From Bacillota bacterium (GTDB lineage: Bacteria > Bacillota_I > Bacilli_A > RF39 > UBA660), in assembly GCA_023430885.1 (NCBI GenBank), contig JAEYYH010000026.1:109092-173091 (forward strand): DNA of 64,000 nt. The letters are read 5' to 3'. Shown piece by piece: positions 15,922 through 25,670 of the stretch. Each line of letters opens with the position of its first letter. Positions within the stretch are counted from its first letter, which is position 1. Below the pieces are notes generated by a model. It did no database searches. It saw only the letters and a list, made by a program, of their open reading frames with translations, and was not told the origin of the DNA. Position numbers and translations under genes: made by a program.

Positions 15922-17583
15922 ATGAAAGAAAATAAAATCTTAGCAGATTTAATTTTTCCTGATATTACACTAACAATTGATGACTATGAAAAAATGTATC
16001 CTAGTAGGGATTTGGATAAAAAAGCTATCGTAACAAGGTATGCTCCAAGCCCTACGGGATTTATTCATATTGGTGCATTACTTGCTAGTTTTACAGAGAG
16101 CACTTTTGCTGCGCAAACAGGAGGTGTTTTCTATTTAAGAATAGAGGATACAGATACTAAAAGAACTATAGATAATGGTATTAATACCATTATTAAAGGG
16201 TTAAAAGAATTTGGTATAAGTTTTGACGAAGGTCCTATTAATGAAGAAGAGGCTATAGGAAACTATGGACCATATATTCAAAGTCAAAGGGCAGATATTT
16301 ATAAAACATTTATTAAATATTTAATTGAACAAGGAAAAGCATATCCATGTTTTTGTTCTTCTGAAGAACTTGAGGAATTAAGAGAATATCAGACAAAAAA
16401 GAAAATGCGTATTGGATATTATGATAAGAATGCAAAATGTCGATTTATAGCTCCTGAAGAAGCTATTGAAAAAGTAAAAAATGGTGAAAAATATGTAATA
16501 AGAATAAAATCACCGGGAAACTTTGAAAATAAAATTAAATTTCAAGATGTTATAAGAGGCCAAATCGAAATGCCTGAAAATGATACAGATGTTGTTATTA
16601 TGAAAAGTGATGGACTTCCAACATACCATTTTGCGCATTTAGTAGACGATTATTTAATGCGTACTACTCATGTAATAAGAGGAGACGAATGGTTACCTTC
16701 ATTACCAATTCATGTTCAATTATTTGAAATGTTTGGATTTGAAGCACCAAAATATTGTCATATTTCACCACTTATGAAAAATGACAATGGTAGTATTAGA
16801 AAATTAAGTAAAAGAAAAGATCCTGAATGTGCTATGAGTTTCTACCATGAACTTGGTGTTCCTTATGAAGCAGTTATGCTTTATCTGGCAACAGTAACTA
16901 ATAGTAATTTCGAGGAATGGTATAATCAAAATAAAACTAAATCATATAGTGATTTTAAATTTGAATTTAGTAAAATGAATACAAGTGGCGCATTATTTGA
17001 TTTGGATAAATTAAATAATATATCTAAAATATATATTAGTAACTTAAAAGCTACTGATTTATATGAAAGATGTTTAGAATACTTTAAAGAATATGATCAA
17101 GATTTTCTAAAAGTATTTAGTGAGGATAAAGATTATTCAATAAGTTTACTTAATATTGAAAGAGAAATTGCTAAGCCAAGAAAAGACTTAAGTAATTATT
17201 CTGATGTTAAAAAAGAATTTTGGTATATGTATGATGAGTTATTTTATGAAGATAATTCAGAATATGATTTCAAAAATATTAATGATTTAAAAGATATTAA
17301 AACAATATTAGAATTATATATGAGTAAGTATTATAATCCAAGTGATGATAACAATACTTGGTTTACTAAAATGAAAGAACTTTGTGATGAATTAGGATAT
17401 GCTAGTGATATGAAAGAATACAAAGCAAATCCCGAAAAATTCAAAGGAAGTGTAGCAGATGTATCTATGGTAATTAGAGTTGCTGTTACAAAGAAAAGCA
17501 TGACTCCGGATTTACATGATATTATGGGATTACTTGGGGTAGATAGAATAAATAAACGTATTGAAAAAATATTTAACAAATAA
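15922..17583 (+). CDS. gltX: Glutamyl-tRNA synthetase
   Basis: 553 residues, a class I synthetase charging tRNA-Glu (possibly also tRNA-Gln if the cell uses GatCAB). The signature APSPTGFIHIG contains the HIGH-type motif at His49, and KLSKR at 294-298 is the KMSKS-type loop. About 35 residues precede the usual start of the catalytic domain, making an N-terminal extension. The C-terminal anticodon-binding region is alpha helical. AGGTGG lies before the ATG. No T-box is visible upstream, unlike pheS, glyS and ileS in this window. Confidence 0.93.
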   Translation: MKENKILADLIFPDITLTIDDYEKMYPSRDLDKKAIVTRYAPSPTGFIHIGALLASFTESTFAAQTGGVFYLRIEDTDTKRTIDNGINTIIKGLKEFGISFDEGPINEEEAIGNYGPYIQSQRADIYKTFIKYLIEQGKAYPCFCSSEELEELREYQTKKKMRIGYYDKNAKCRFIAPEEAIEKVKNGEKYVIRIKSPGNFENKIKFQDVIRGQIEMPENDTDVVIMKSDGLPTYHFAHLVDDYLMRTTHVIRGDEWLPSLPIHVQLFEMFGFEAPKYCHISPLMKNDNGSIRKLSKRKDPECAMSFYHELGVPYEAVMLYLATVTNSNFEEWYNQNKTKSYSDFKFEFSKMNTSGALFDLDKLNNISKIYISNLKATDLYERCLEYFKEYDQDFLKVFSEDKDYSISLLNIEREIAKPRKDLSNYSDVKKEFWYMYDELFYEDNSEYDFKNINDLKDIKTILELYMSKYYNPSDDNNTWFTKMKELCDELGYASDMKEYKANPEKFKGSVADVSMVIRVAVTKKSMTPDLHDIMGLLGVDRINKRIEKIFNK

Positions 17584-17601
17584 CAAGTTATATGTTATAA
17601 T
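17573..17601 (+). promoter_or_regulatory. Promoter of the pheST operon
   Basis: TTAACA at 17573-17578 and TATAAT at 17596-17601 with a 17-base spacer; the -35 lies inside the end of gltX. Confidence 0.65.
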
Positions 17602-17607
17602 ATAAGC

Positions 17608-17830
17608 GTTATAGCGATGAAAAGAAGTAGTAATAAAATAAATTATTTATAGAGAGTTTATGTTTGGTGGAAATAAACAATAATATTTTATGAATTCGTC
17701 TTGGAGCTTTATAAAAGAAAATTTATGACGGTGATGCGTTATAGTCTTAAGATAATTACATTTTGTAATTATAAATTAAGGTGGTACCACGTCAGAATCA
17801 CGTCCTTATATAGGATGTGATTTTTTTGTA
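17608..17830 (+). ncRNA. T-box riboswitch, tRNA-Phe responsive
   Basis: Leader of ~220 bases before pheS. It shows the conserved T-box AAGGTGGTACCACG (17780-17793 region), upstream Stem I elements including the GGTGGAAA loop and GGAGC, and a specifier TTC at 17695-17697 matching Phe. It ends in a terminator hairpin (AATCACGTCC / GGATGTGATT) followed by seven T. Uncharged tRNA-Phe would stabilise the antiterminator and switch on pheST. Confidence 0.93.
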
Positions 17831-17841
17831 AGGAGGATAAA

Positions 17842-18885
17842 ATGAAAGATTTAGAAGAAATATTAAAAAGCCTAGAATCTAAAATTAGTAGTATTAAAAA
17901 TACTAATGAACTTAATGATTTAAGAGTTGAATATTTAGGTAAAAAAGGTAGTATAAGTCAGTTATCTGGAAAATTAGCTGAATTATCTATAGAAGAGAAA
18001 AAAGTTTTTGGTGCAGAACTTAATGCTTTAAAAACTTCTGCAACAACTTTAATTGAGAATAAAGCAAAAGAAATAGAAGAAAAAATACTTAATGAAAAGT
18101 TAGAAAAAGAGAGTATTGATATAACATTACCATCTACTAAATTGGTAAATGGGGCTCCTAATATACTTGAAAAAATAGTTGAAGAAGTTGAAGAACTTCT
18201 TATGTCTATGGGATTTGATGTAATTGATGGTCCTGAGATTGAAGAAGATAAATTCAATTTTGAAATGTTAAATATTCCTAAAGGTCATCCCGCAAGAGAT
18301 GCTCAAGATACTTTTTATATTAAAGATGAAGATATATTACTTCGTAGCCAGACTTCACCAGTACAGGCTAGAGCAATGTTAGCAGGTGAAGGAAAAACTC
18401 CAATTAGAATGATTTGCCCTGGAAAAACTTATCGTCGTGATGATGATGATGCGACGCATTCTCATCAATTTATGCAAATTGAAGGATTACTAGTTGATAA
18501 AGAAGTTAGCTTATCTGATTTAAAAGGGACTTTTGATGCAATAGCTAAAAAATTATTTGGTGAAGACTGCCAAACAAGATTTAGACCAAGTTATTATCAG
18601 TTTACTGAGCCTTCAGTAGAAACTGATATAAGTTGTTTTAACTGTCATGGTAAAGGTTGTAATATCTGTAAAAATACAGGTTGGATAACTGTAGCAGGTG
18701 CCGGAATAGTTCATCCAAACGTACTAAAGAATTGTGGTTATGATCCAAAAGAATGGACAGGTTTTGCATTTGGTTTTGGAGCTGAAAGACTTGCTATGCT
18801 TAAATATGGTATAAATGATATTAGAACATTCTATACAACTGATTTAAGAGAAAGCAAGACTTTTGACAGAAAGGATGTGAAATAA
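17842..18885 (+). CDS. pheS: Phenylalanyl-tRNA synthetase alpha subunit
   Basis: 347 residues, normal length. An N-terminal coiled coil (~1-85) binds tRNA; the class II catalytic core follows with motif 2 (ICPGKTYRRDDDDATHSHQFMQIEG) and motif 3 (FAFGFGAERLAMLKYG). A CxxCxGxGCxxCxxTGW-type zinc-like Cys cluster sits at about residue 258-275, a variable feature of bacterial PheS. AAGGAGG precedes the start. The stop overlaps the pheT start (TAATG). Confidence 0.95.
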   Translation: MKDLEEILKSLESKISSIKNTNELNDLRVEYLGKKGSISQLSGKLAELSIEEKKVFGAELNALKTSATTLIENKAKEIEEKILNEKLEKESIDITLPSTKLVNGAPNILEKIVEEVEELLMSMGFDVIDGPEIEEDKFNFEMLNIPKGHPARDAQDTFYIKDEDILLRSQTSPVQARAMLAGEGKTPIRMICPGKTYRRDDDDATHSHQFMQIEGLLVDKEVSLSDLKGTFDAIAKKLFGEDCQTRFRPSYYQFTEPSVETDISCFNCHGKGCNICKNTGWITVAGAGIVHPNVLKNCGYDPKEWTGFAFGFGAERLAMLKYGINDIRTFYTTDLRESKTFDRKDVK

Positions 18886-21257
18886 TGATTAGTTTAAATT
18901 GGGTTAAAGATTATGTTGATATTGAAGATCAAGATTTACAAGAATTAGCAGTTAAAATAACTAAAGCTGGCGTTAATGTTGAAAAAGTTGTAACTAATCA
19001 TATTGATAACCTTATAATAGGCGAAGTTATAGAGTGTGTTGATCATCCTGATTCTGATCATTTACATGTATGTAAAGTTAATATTGGAGATGAAATAAAA
19101 CAAATAGTTTGTGGTGCACCAAATGTTAGAAAAGGACTAAAAGTCATTGTTTCATTACCGGGTGCTGTTTTACCAGGAGATTTTTTAATAAAAAAAGGTG
19201 TTATTAGAAATGTTGAATCTGATGGTATGATATGTGCTTTGTATGAAATTGGTTTAGAAGAAAAAACTGAAGAAACATACAATAAAGGTATATGTGAATT
19301 AAATAGTGATGCTCCAGTTGGAAAAGATCCTCTTAAATATTTGGATTTAGATGATACTTTATATGAACTTGATGTTCATAAACATCGTAATAATGATTGC
19401 TATTATCATATAGGTTTCGCTTATGAAATTGGTTCTATTTTGAATAGAAAAGTAAAATTACCAGTAGCGGATTATAAAGAAATATCTGATAATATAGAAA
19501 ATCATTTCTCGTTAGCAGTTGACACAAAAAAATGCCCATTTTATTTAGCTAAAATGATTACTGATGTTAAAATTGGCGAATCTCCAGAATTTATTAAAAA
19601 GCGTTTAGTATCAGCTGGAATGCGTTCTATAAATAATGTTGTCGATATTTCAAACTATGTTATGCTTGAATATGGTCAACCAATGCACTTTTTTGATAAA
19701 GATAAACTTGGTAATAATATTGTTGTTAGAGATGCTTACGAAAACGAAAATATTACTACCTTAGATGGAAAAGAAAGAGTTTTAAGAAATTCAGATATAG
19801 TTATTACAGATGGTGCTAAACCAGTTTGTATAGCTGGAGTTATGGGTGGAGAAAATACTGAAGTAGACTTAAATACAAAAAATATTTTGATTGAAAGCGC
19901 TATATTTGATGCTACTAGTATAAGATATACTGCAAGTAGTTTAAATTTAAGAAGTGAAGCTTCAATAAGATATGGTAAAGGTTTGAGTTATGAATACACA
20001 ATGAAAGCAATAGATAGAGCGTGTTATTTACTTGAAAAATATGCTGGTGCTAAAGTTTTAATGGGTATTGTTAAACATGATGTAATTGATAAAACACCAA
20101 AAACAGTTGAATTTATTCCACAAGATATTAATAAAATGCTTGGAATAACGGTTAGTGAAGAAGATATGAAAATTGAACTTAATCGTTTAGATTTTCCTTT
20201 CGAATTAAAAGATGGTAAATTTATTGTTACTATTCCAAGTCGTAGACTTGATATAGATTCCAATGTTAATGACATAGCAGAAGAAATAGGTAGGCTTTAT
20301 GGATATCATAATTTAGTATCAACTTTACCTAAATGTGAAATTAAAAAAGGGGAGTACAAAGGTGATATTAAAGATCGTAAGTTAATATCGAATCGTCTTC
20401 GTTCTTTGGGACTAACTGAAAGTAAAACTTATACTTTAGTAAGTCCAGAAATGATTAAACTATTTGATTATGAAAACAAAGAAAAGGTAGAACTCCCAAA
20501 TCCTATGAGTGTAGATAAATCTTTTGTTAGAACCACTATATTACCTTCACTTCTTAATGTTTATGATTATAATAAAGCTCGTAAAGTAGAAGATGTAATG
20601 CTTTATGAAATAAGCAAGACATATAATAAAGCATTAGAAGAAGATTCAAAAATAGCTATTCTTATGAAGGGTAACTATACAAGTAATGCATGGAATACTA
20701 GCAAAATCACAGTAGATTTTTACTTAATAAAGGGTATAGTTGAGAATATTCTTGAGTATCTAGGGTTTAAAAACAGATATACTTTTGAAAAAGGAGAATG
20801 CTCAGATTTACACCCTGGAGTATCTGCAAAAGTTTTATTAGATAGAGAAGAAATAGGAATCATTGGAAAGATTCATCCATCAATTAAAAAAGATGAGATT
20901 TATGTAGCAGAGATTAGTCTAACCAAATTAGTTTCTAAACAAATCAAAGCAATCAAATACAAAGAGCCTTCTAGATATCCAGAAATTAGTAAGGATATGG
21001 CATTTGTCGTTAATAAGAATATAGCTGCCGGTGATATAATGATGCAAATTAAAAAATCAGGTGGTAGACTTCTTACAAATGTTGATATATTTGATGTATA
21101 TATGGGTGAAAATATAGGTGAAGATGAGAAGTCAATTGCATTCTCACTTGTATTCTCAGATCCTACAAGAACACTTAATGATGAGGAGATTACTACTGTA
21201 TTTAACAAAATTATTAGTGATGTAGAGTCAAAAATGAGTGCAAAATTAAGAAGATAA
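18885..21257 (+). CDS. pheT: Phenylalanyl-tRNA synthetase beta subunit
   Basis: 790 residues, full length. Domains in order: N-terminal EMAP-like tRNA-binding domain (~40-150, with VCGAPNVRKGLKV), the B3/B4 editing domain (~215-380), B5 (~405-475), the catalytic-like core, and the C-terminal FDX-ACB anticodon-binding domain (~700-790, starting RYPEISKDMAFVV). Forms the alpha2-beta2 enzyme with PheS. The stop codon lies inside the terminator. Confidence 0.95.
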   Translation: MISLNWVKDYVDIEDQDLQELAVKITKAGVNVEKVVTNHIDNLIIGEVIECVDHPDSDHLHVCKVNIGDEIKQIVCGAPNVRKGLKVIVSLPGAVLPGDFLIKKGVIRNVESDGMICALYEIGLEEKTEETYNKGICELNSDAPVGKDPLKYLDLDDTLYELDVHKHRNNDCYYHIGFAYEIGSILNRKVKLPVADYKEISDNIENHFSLAVDTKKCPFYLAKMITDVKIGESPEFIKKRLVSAGMRSINNVVDISNYVMLEYGQPMHFFDKDKLGNNIVVRDAYENENITTLDGKERVLRNSDIVITDGAKPVCIAGVMGGENTEVDLNTKNILIESAIFDATSIRYTASSLNLRSEASIRYGKGLSYEYTMKAIDRACYLLEKYAGAKVLMGIVKHDVIDKTPKTVEFIPQDINKMLGITVSEEDMKIELNRLDFPFELKDGKFIVTIPSRRLDIDSNVNDIAEEIGRLYGYHNLVSTLPKCEIKKGEYKGDIKDRKLISNRLRSLGLTESKTYTLVSPEMIKLFDYENKEKVELPNPMSVDKSFVRTTILPSLLNVYDYNKARKVEDVMLYEISKTYNKALEEDSKIAILMKGNYTSNAWNTSKITVDFYLIKGIVENILEYLGFKNRYTFEKGECSDLHPGVSAKVLLDREEIGIIGKIHPSIKKDEIYVAEISLTKLVSKQIKAIKYKEPSRYPEISKDMAFVVNKNIAAGDIMMQIKKSGGRLLTNVDIFDVYMGENIGEDEKSIAFSLVFSDPTRTLNDEEITTVFNKIISDVESKMSAKLRR

Positions 21258-21272
21258 AAATATCTTCTTTTT
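21248..21272 (+). terminator. Intrinsic terminator of pheST
   Basis: AAGAAGATA / TATCTTCTT stem, AAAA loop, then TTT; the stop codon of pheT lies in the stem. Confidence 0.75.
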
Positions 21273-21275
21273 AAT

Positions 21276-21303
21276 TTGACTTAATTATAAAATATGATAT
21301 AAT
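21276..21303 (+). promoter_or_regulatory. SigA-type promoter
   Basis: TTGACT at 21276-21281 and TATAAT at 21298-21303, spacer 16, upstream of the putative metallopeptidase gene. Confidence 0.65.
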
Positions 21304-21330
21304 ATCATTCGGAAATTTGGTGAAATATAT

Positions 21331-22863
21331 ATGGACAGTTTGGATAAACTGTATTTTAAATTAAATAGGGAATTATATTATATTAGTACAAAAATAAGCA
21401 AAGAAGAAATGGCTGATAGTTTTAAAAGAATAAGCAATCTCATTGAAGAAGCTAATCTTACAGGGCCAATATTATTTTCTACAAACAAAGAAAAACTTAC
21501 TAATCCTATATTAGTAAAGTTAGCCATGAACAAGGACTTATATTATGAATGCGCAGAAGAATTAACGTATATGACTTATGAAAAGTATATGAGTGGTGTT
21601 TCTTTATTAAGTGATGAAGAAATACTTAATTATTTAAAAGATAACATTAAATATACATCTTATAATAACATTATAGAGTCAATGTGGATGGATAAATTTA
21701 TAACAAATCACATTAATAGAAAAATATGTCCTTCAATACTTGATGGTCTTCTTAGTAATAAAAAAGATGATGAATTTAGAGTTTTTTGTGATTCTTTGTT
21801 AAAGAAGAAAGCGTCTGAATATTCCATTACAATTACAAGTAATCCTATAACTTTGATTGAATATTTAAAAACAACCAAAGCTACTAGAAGTATGAAAATA
21901 GCTTTAAAGAGAACTAAAGAATATTTGCATGTTGCGGGTAATTGTAACTTAGATAACAGGATCAACATAAATTTAACAACATTTAAATTATTACAGTTAT
22001 TAAATTATGGTAAAGATATGAATTATAATATAATTCAGGTAATTTATCATGAATTAGCGCATGCTAAATCAGGATATGAAATGAACTTGCTATTTCCATT
22101 TGCTGATAGAACTACCTATATGCAGCAAAAAAATAAAGTATTTTTGCGTGCTGATCACGATTATTACTTAAAAATGCATGATTATTTTGAAGATGAAATA
22201 TCTGCAGAGATTAACGGTTATACTTCATTAATAGATGATTTAAAAGAATATGATTGCAAAGATTATTGGGAATTTAAGAAGCGTAGCGAGGAAAGAATAA
22301 CTAAATTTAAATTAGCTCGTACTACAAAAGAGTATGATGAAGTTCAAGATAAATTTGATGAAATTTTAATAAAAGATCCCGATATTATAAGATTACATAG
22401 ATGGTTAAAGTACGAATATAATAATGATGGTAAACGTAAAGACATACCTGACTTAATTGAAGCAAGAACTAATTATAAAACAGCTTTGGATAAACATATA
22501 GAATCAGAAAAAAGACTTGCTGGTCAAAATAATAAAATTTTAAACTACTTAACAAGTTATAAGTTAGTTAATGATGCAGACTATTTATTTTATGAAATGA
22601 TCTATCGTAAAATTAAAGAATATACTCTTGAAGAATTTGATGAATTTTTATCAAATTGTTCTATGGAGATAATAAATGAAATTATATCAGCTATAGAGTG
22701 CAATCAAGACTATCTTTTTGCAAAACAGGACATGCTAGAGGAGAATAGTTTCTTGGAGAGTGACTTTAGTGATAATAAAAATTACATTAACTCACTTATA
22801 ACAAAAAACCAAGAATACAGAATTATAATAAGTAAACATATTAAGCAAAAGAAGATAAAATAA
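21331..22863 (+). CDS. Putative zinc metallopeptidase (HELAH), otherwise unknown
   Basis: 510 residues, no signal peptide or membrane helix, so probably cytoplasmic. The only clear motif is YHELAHAKSGYE, an HExxH zincin site (His240, Glu241, His244). Glu293 in ISAEINGY, 49 residues on, is a candidate third zinc ligand of gluzincin type. The surrounding protein is mainly helical and charged, with a long Lys/Glu-rich C-terminal half. I cannot place it in a named peptidase family. Own promoter and own terminator, so monocistronic. GGTGA ribosome site. Confidence 0.65.
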   Translation: MDSLDKLYFKLNRELYYISTKISKEEMADSFKRISNLIEEANLTGPILFSTNKEKLTNPILVKLAMNKDLYYECAEELTYMTYEKYMSGVSLLSDEEILNYLKDNIKYTSYNNIIESMWMDKFITNHINRKICPSILDGLLSNKKDDEFRVFCDSLLKKKASEYSITITSNPITLIEYLKTTKATRSMKIALKRTKEYLHVAGNCNLDNRININLTTFKLLQLLNYGKDMNYNIIQVIYHELAHAKSGYEMNLLFPFADRTTYMQQKNKVFLRADHDYYLKMHDYFEDEISAEINGYTSLIDDLKEYDCKDYWEFKKRSEERITKFKLARTTKEYDEVQDKFDEILIKDPDIIRLHRWLKYEYNNDGKRKDIPDLIEARTNYKTALDKHIESEKRLAGQNNKILNYLTSYKLVNDADYLFYEMIYRKIKEYTLEEFDEFLSNCSMEIINEIISAIECNQDYLFAKQDMLEENSFLESDFSDNKNYINSLITKNQEYRIIISKHIKQKKIK

Positions 22864-22876
22864 TCTTCTTTTTTTT
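22849..22876 (+). terminator. Intrinsic terminator
   Basis: AAGAAGAT / ATCTTCTT stem with the stop codon near the loop, then a T-run. Confidence 0.75.
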
Positions 22877-22964
22877 GTAGTAAGAGGATTATAGTTAATT
22901 TTAAAGTATTATATAAGTAAACATAAATGAGATAGTTTTTAAATAAAATAGTATAGGTGATTAT

Positions 22965-23216
22965 ATGAAATTAATGCAGGAATTAAGAAATTATGTTTTA
23001 GAAGAAGAGTTTAAAGTTATATATAAAAGTAGCAAACTTTATGTAACTAACTATATTAGTATACCTATATTTGAATCTAATGAGATACACATAAAATATA
23101 TTGATGGAAAAATAATAATAAATGGAAAAAATCTTACAATATCAAAATTATCAAAAGATGAAGTGTTAATAACGGGTGAAATTAATAAATTAGAATTTAG
23201 GTTAGATAATGAGTAA
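22965..23216 (+). CDS. yqfC: Sporulation protein YqfC (YabP/YqfC family)
   Basis: 83 residues. The small beta-rich YabP/YqfC fold is recognisable (KLYVTNYISIPIFESNEIHIKYIDGKI..., LTISKLSKDEVLITG). In B. subtilis, yqfC and yqfD form a SigE-controlled pair needed for efficient sporulation. AGGTGAT lies before the ATG. Overlaps yqfD by eight bases. Confidence 0.85.
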   Translation: MKLMQELRNYVLEEEFKVIYKSSKLYVTNYISIPIFESNEIHIKYIDGKIIINGKNLTISKLSKDEVLITGEINKLEFRLDNE

Positions 23217-24366
23217 TAAAATCCAAATAAATGTAACTGGAAAAAACATAAACCGTTTTATAATGCGATTAATACAAAATAAAATAGAAATATTAGAATT
23301 ACAAAATGTATCCAATCAAGAAATAAACATTATAGTTAATAAAAATGACTATCAGAAAATCAAAAAAATTAAAAGTATTTATAAACTAAAAATTTTAAAA
23401 TATAAGGGTTTAATAGCTTTTAAAAAAAGTATATATGTAAATAGATTGTTAATTTTTGTCACATTATGTAGTTTAATTTTCCTTTTTTTATTAAGTAATA
23501 TAATTTTTTCTGTCAAGGTAATTCATGCAGATAAGAATATTCAAAATTTGATTTTGGAAGAACTTTCAGAATATGGTGTAGAAGTACACAAATTTAAAAA
23601 AAGTGCTTCTCAAATCGAAAAAATTAAAAATCAAATATTAGAAAAATATAAAGATCAAATTGAGTGGTTAGAAATTGAAAGTTATGGGACATCATATATA
23701 GTAAGGGTTGAAGAGAGACTTATACCAGAAGAAGAAAAAATAATTTTGCCAAGAGACGTAGTTGCTAAGAAAAATGCGGTTATTCTTAAAATAGAATCAA
23801 CTGCTGGTGTTATACAAAAGCTAGTAGGCAATTACGTTAAAGCAGGTGATACGATAGTAAGTGGTAATGTTAAGCTAAATGAAGAAATAAAAAAACAAGT
23901 CGCCGCTAAAGCTACTGTATATGGTGAAGTGTGGTATACTGTAAAGGTAGAATATCCTTATATTTACAAGGAAGAACACTATACAGGCAATGTAAAGAAG
24001 GGCGCTTTTTATAGTTTTTTAAATAAAAATATTGGTATATTTGGTAAATCGTACACTAATTATAAAGCAGTGAATAAAATAAAGATTTCTTCAACTTTTC
24101 TTCCTATATATTTATCAATTGGTGAGCAACAAGAGATAATCGTTGTTGATAAAATATTTACAGAAGAAGAAGCTTTAGAGATGGCTACAAAAAGAAGTCA
24201 CAAAGAAATATCTAGTAAATTAAAAGATGGTGAATATATAGTAGACGAAAAAATATTGAAAGTAGAATATAAAGATAGTAAAATAATATTAGAAATATTT
24301 TATAGCGTATGTGAAGATATAACAGATTATAGAAATATTGAGGATAATAGTAATGAGTTACCTTAG
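23209..24366 (+). CDS. yqfD: Sporulation protein YqfD
   Basis: 385 residues. One membrane helix at ~80-102 separates a small cytoplasmic N-terminal domain from a larger domain facing the other side. Family stretches include VTGKNINRFIMRLIQNKIEI and the C-terminal IVVDKIFTEEEALEMATKRSHKEI. Acts with YqfC in mother-cell development. In B. subtilis phoH and pgpH (yqfF) follow before ybeY; here both are absent and ybeY comes next. Confidence 0.88.
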   Translation: MSNKIQINVTGKNINRFIMRLIQNKIEILELQNVSNQEINIIVNKNDYQKIKKIKSIYKLKILKYKGLIAFKKSIYVNRLLIFVTLCSLIFLFLLSNIIFSVKVIHADKNIQNLILEELSEYGVEVHKFKKSASQIEKIKNQILEKYKDQIEWLEIESYGTSYIVRVEERLIPEEEKIILPRDVVAKKNAVILKIESTAGVIQKLVGNYVKAGDTIVSGNVKLNEEIKKQVAAKATVYGEVWYTVKVEYPYIYKEEHYTGNVKKGAFYSFLNKNIGIFGKSYTNYKAVNKIKISSTFLPIYLSIGEQQEIIVVDKIFTEEEALEMATKRSHKEISSKLKDGEYIVDEKILKVEYKDSKIILEIFYSVCEDITDYRNIEDNSNELP

Positions 24367-24371
24367 TTTCC

Positions 24372-24400
24372 TTGAAAAAAAGATAGTTTTATAATATAAT
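24372..24400 (+). promoter_or_regulatory. SigA-type promoter of the ybeY-era operon
   Basis: TTGAAA at 24372-24377 and TATAAT at 24395-24400, spacer 17. It separates the housekeeping genes from the sporulation pair upstream. Confidence 0.6.
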
Positions 24401-24455
24401 AATTCTATTGGAAATAGTATTATGGTTACATAGTTCATATAGTTGGGAGTATAGG

Positions 24456-24902
24456 ATGAATAAAATTGAAATATTTAATGAAACAAATGAAGATATAAAA
24501 GAAATAGATGATATAAGGTTTGTTATTAATAAAGCTATTGAAGTTCAAAAGTTAGATAACTTGGAATTTAATATTATACTAGTAGATAATGAATATATTC
24601 ATAATTTAAATAATCAGTATAGAGGTATTGATAGACCAACAGATGTAATAACATTTGCTTTAGAAGATTATGATGATCATATTGAATTAGATCATAGAAT
24701 CCTTGGTGATATATACATATCTTTAGATAAGGCACATAGTCAATCAGAGGAATATGGACATGGCTTTAAAAGAGAAATTTGCTTTTTAGCAGTTCATGGT
24801 TTTTTACATTTGCTAGGTTATGATCACATGAAAGAAGAAGATGAAAAAGTAATGTTTAATCTTCAAGAGGTAATATTAAATGAAGCGAATATTAAGAAAT
24901 AA
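24456..24902 (+). CDS. ybeY: Endoribonuclease YbeY, rRNA maturation factor
   Basis: 148 residues from ATG 24456, chosen because GGGAG lies seven bases upstream; an in-frame ATG at 24408 has no ribosome site and is close to the promoter. The zinc motif H-x3-H-x5-H is at His114, His118 and His124 (HGFLHLLGYDH). The upstream NNQYRGIDRPTDVITF stretch is also diagnostic. Acts in 16S rRNA 3' processing and ribosome quality control. Overlaps dgkA by 23 bases. Confidence 0.93.
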   Translation: MNKIEIFNETNEDIKEIDDIRFVINKAIEVQKLDNLEFNIILVDNEYIHNLNNQYRGIDRPTDVITFALEDYDDHIELDHRILGDIYISLDKAHSQSEEYGHGFKREICFLAVHGFLHLLGYDHMKEEDEKVMFNLQEVILNEANIKK

Positions 24903-25275
24903 AGACACTGGAACAGTTTTAGGAAAATATATTAAAAGCTTTGGACATGCTTTATCCGGTATATGGTATGCATTAAAATATGAGCACAATATGATTATTA
25001 TATTTATGGCTGCAGTAGTAGTAGTGGCAGCGGGTTTCTATTTTGATTTGAGTGCTTATGAATGGCTATTTTGTATTATGGCAATAGGTATGGTATCTGC
25101 TACAGAAATGATTAACACATCCTTAGAAGCAGTAGTAGATTTAGAAACAACAAAATATCATCCACTTGCTAAAATAGCAAAAGATACAGCAAGTAGTGCA
25201 ACATTGTTATTTAGTTTAACAGCTTTAATAGGAGCATTAATAATATTTGTACCAAAAATCATGGAATTATTTTAG
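24880..25275 (+). CDS. dgkA: Diacylglycerol/undecaprenol kinase
   Basis: 131 residues with three membrane helices and the DgkA signature EMINTSLEAVVDLETTKYHPLAKIAKD. In Gram-positive bacteria the enzyme phosphorylates undecaprenol to feed the lipid carrier pool. Starts within the end of ybeY, eight bases before cdd; same order as in Bacillus. Confidence 0.92.
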   Translation: MKRILRNKDTGTVLGKYIKSFGHALSGIWYALKYEHNMIIIFMAAVVVVAAGFYFDLSAYEWLFCIMAIGMVSATEMINTSLEAVVDLETTKYHPLAKIAKDTASSATLLFSLTALIGALIIFVPKIMELF

Positions 25276-25283
25276 GAGGATAT

Positions 25284-25670
25284 ATGAAAGAAAAATTAGA
25301 AAGATTATTAGAAAATTCTTATAGTCCATATTCACATTTTAGAGTAGCATCTATAGCAGTTATGAAGGATGGTAAAGAATTTAATGGAGTAAATGTTGAA
25401 AATGCAGCATATGGATCTAGTATATGTGCTGAAAGATCGGCAATTCTAGCAGCAATCAGTAGCGGCTATAAAAGATATGATTTCAAAGAATTATATGTAA
25501 TGTGTGATAGTGAAAAGATTGGTACAAGTTGTTTTGCTTGTAGACAAGTAATATCAGAACTATTTGAAAAAGATGCTGAAATAATTTTCTTTAGCAATAT
25601 AGGCGAAAAACTTACATTAAAAGTAAGTGATTTATGTCCATATCCTTTTTCAGATGAGGATTTGAAATAA
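25284..25670 (+). CDS. cdd: Cytidine deaminase
   Basis: 128 residues, usual length for the homotetrameric enzyme. Zinc and catalytic residues are visible in GSSICAERSAILAA (Cys and the catalytic Glu) and CFACRQVI (two Cys). Converts cytidine and deoxycytidine to uridines in pyrimidine salvage. AGGAGG before the start; the stop overlaps the era start (TAATG). Confidence 0.94.
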   Translation: MKEKLERLLENSYSPYSHFRVASIAVMKDGKEFNGVNVENAAYGSSICAERSAILAAISSGYKRYDFKELYVMCDSEKIGTSCFACRQVISELFEKDAEIIFFSNIGEKLTLKVSDLCPYPFSDEDLK

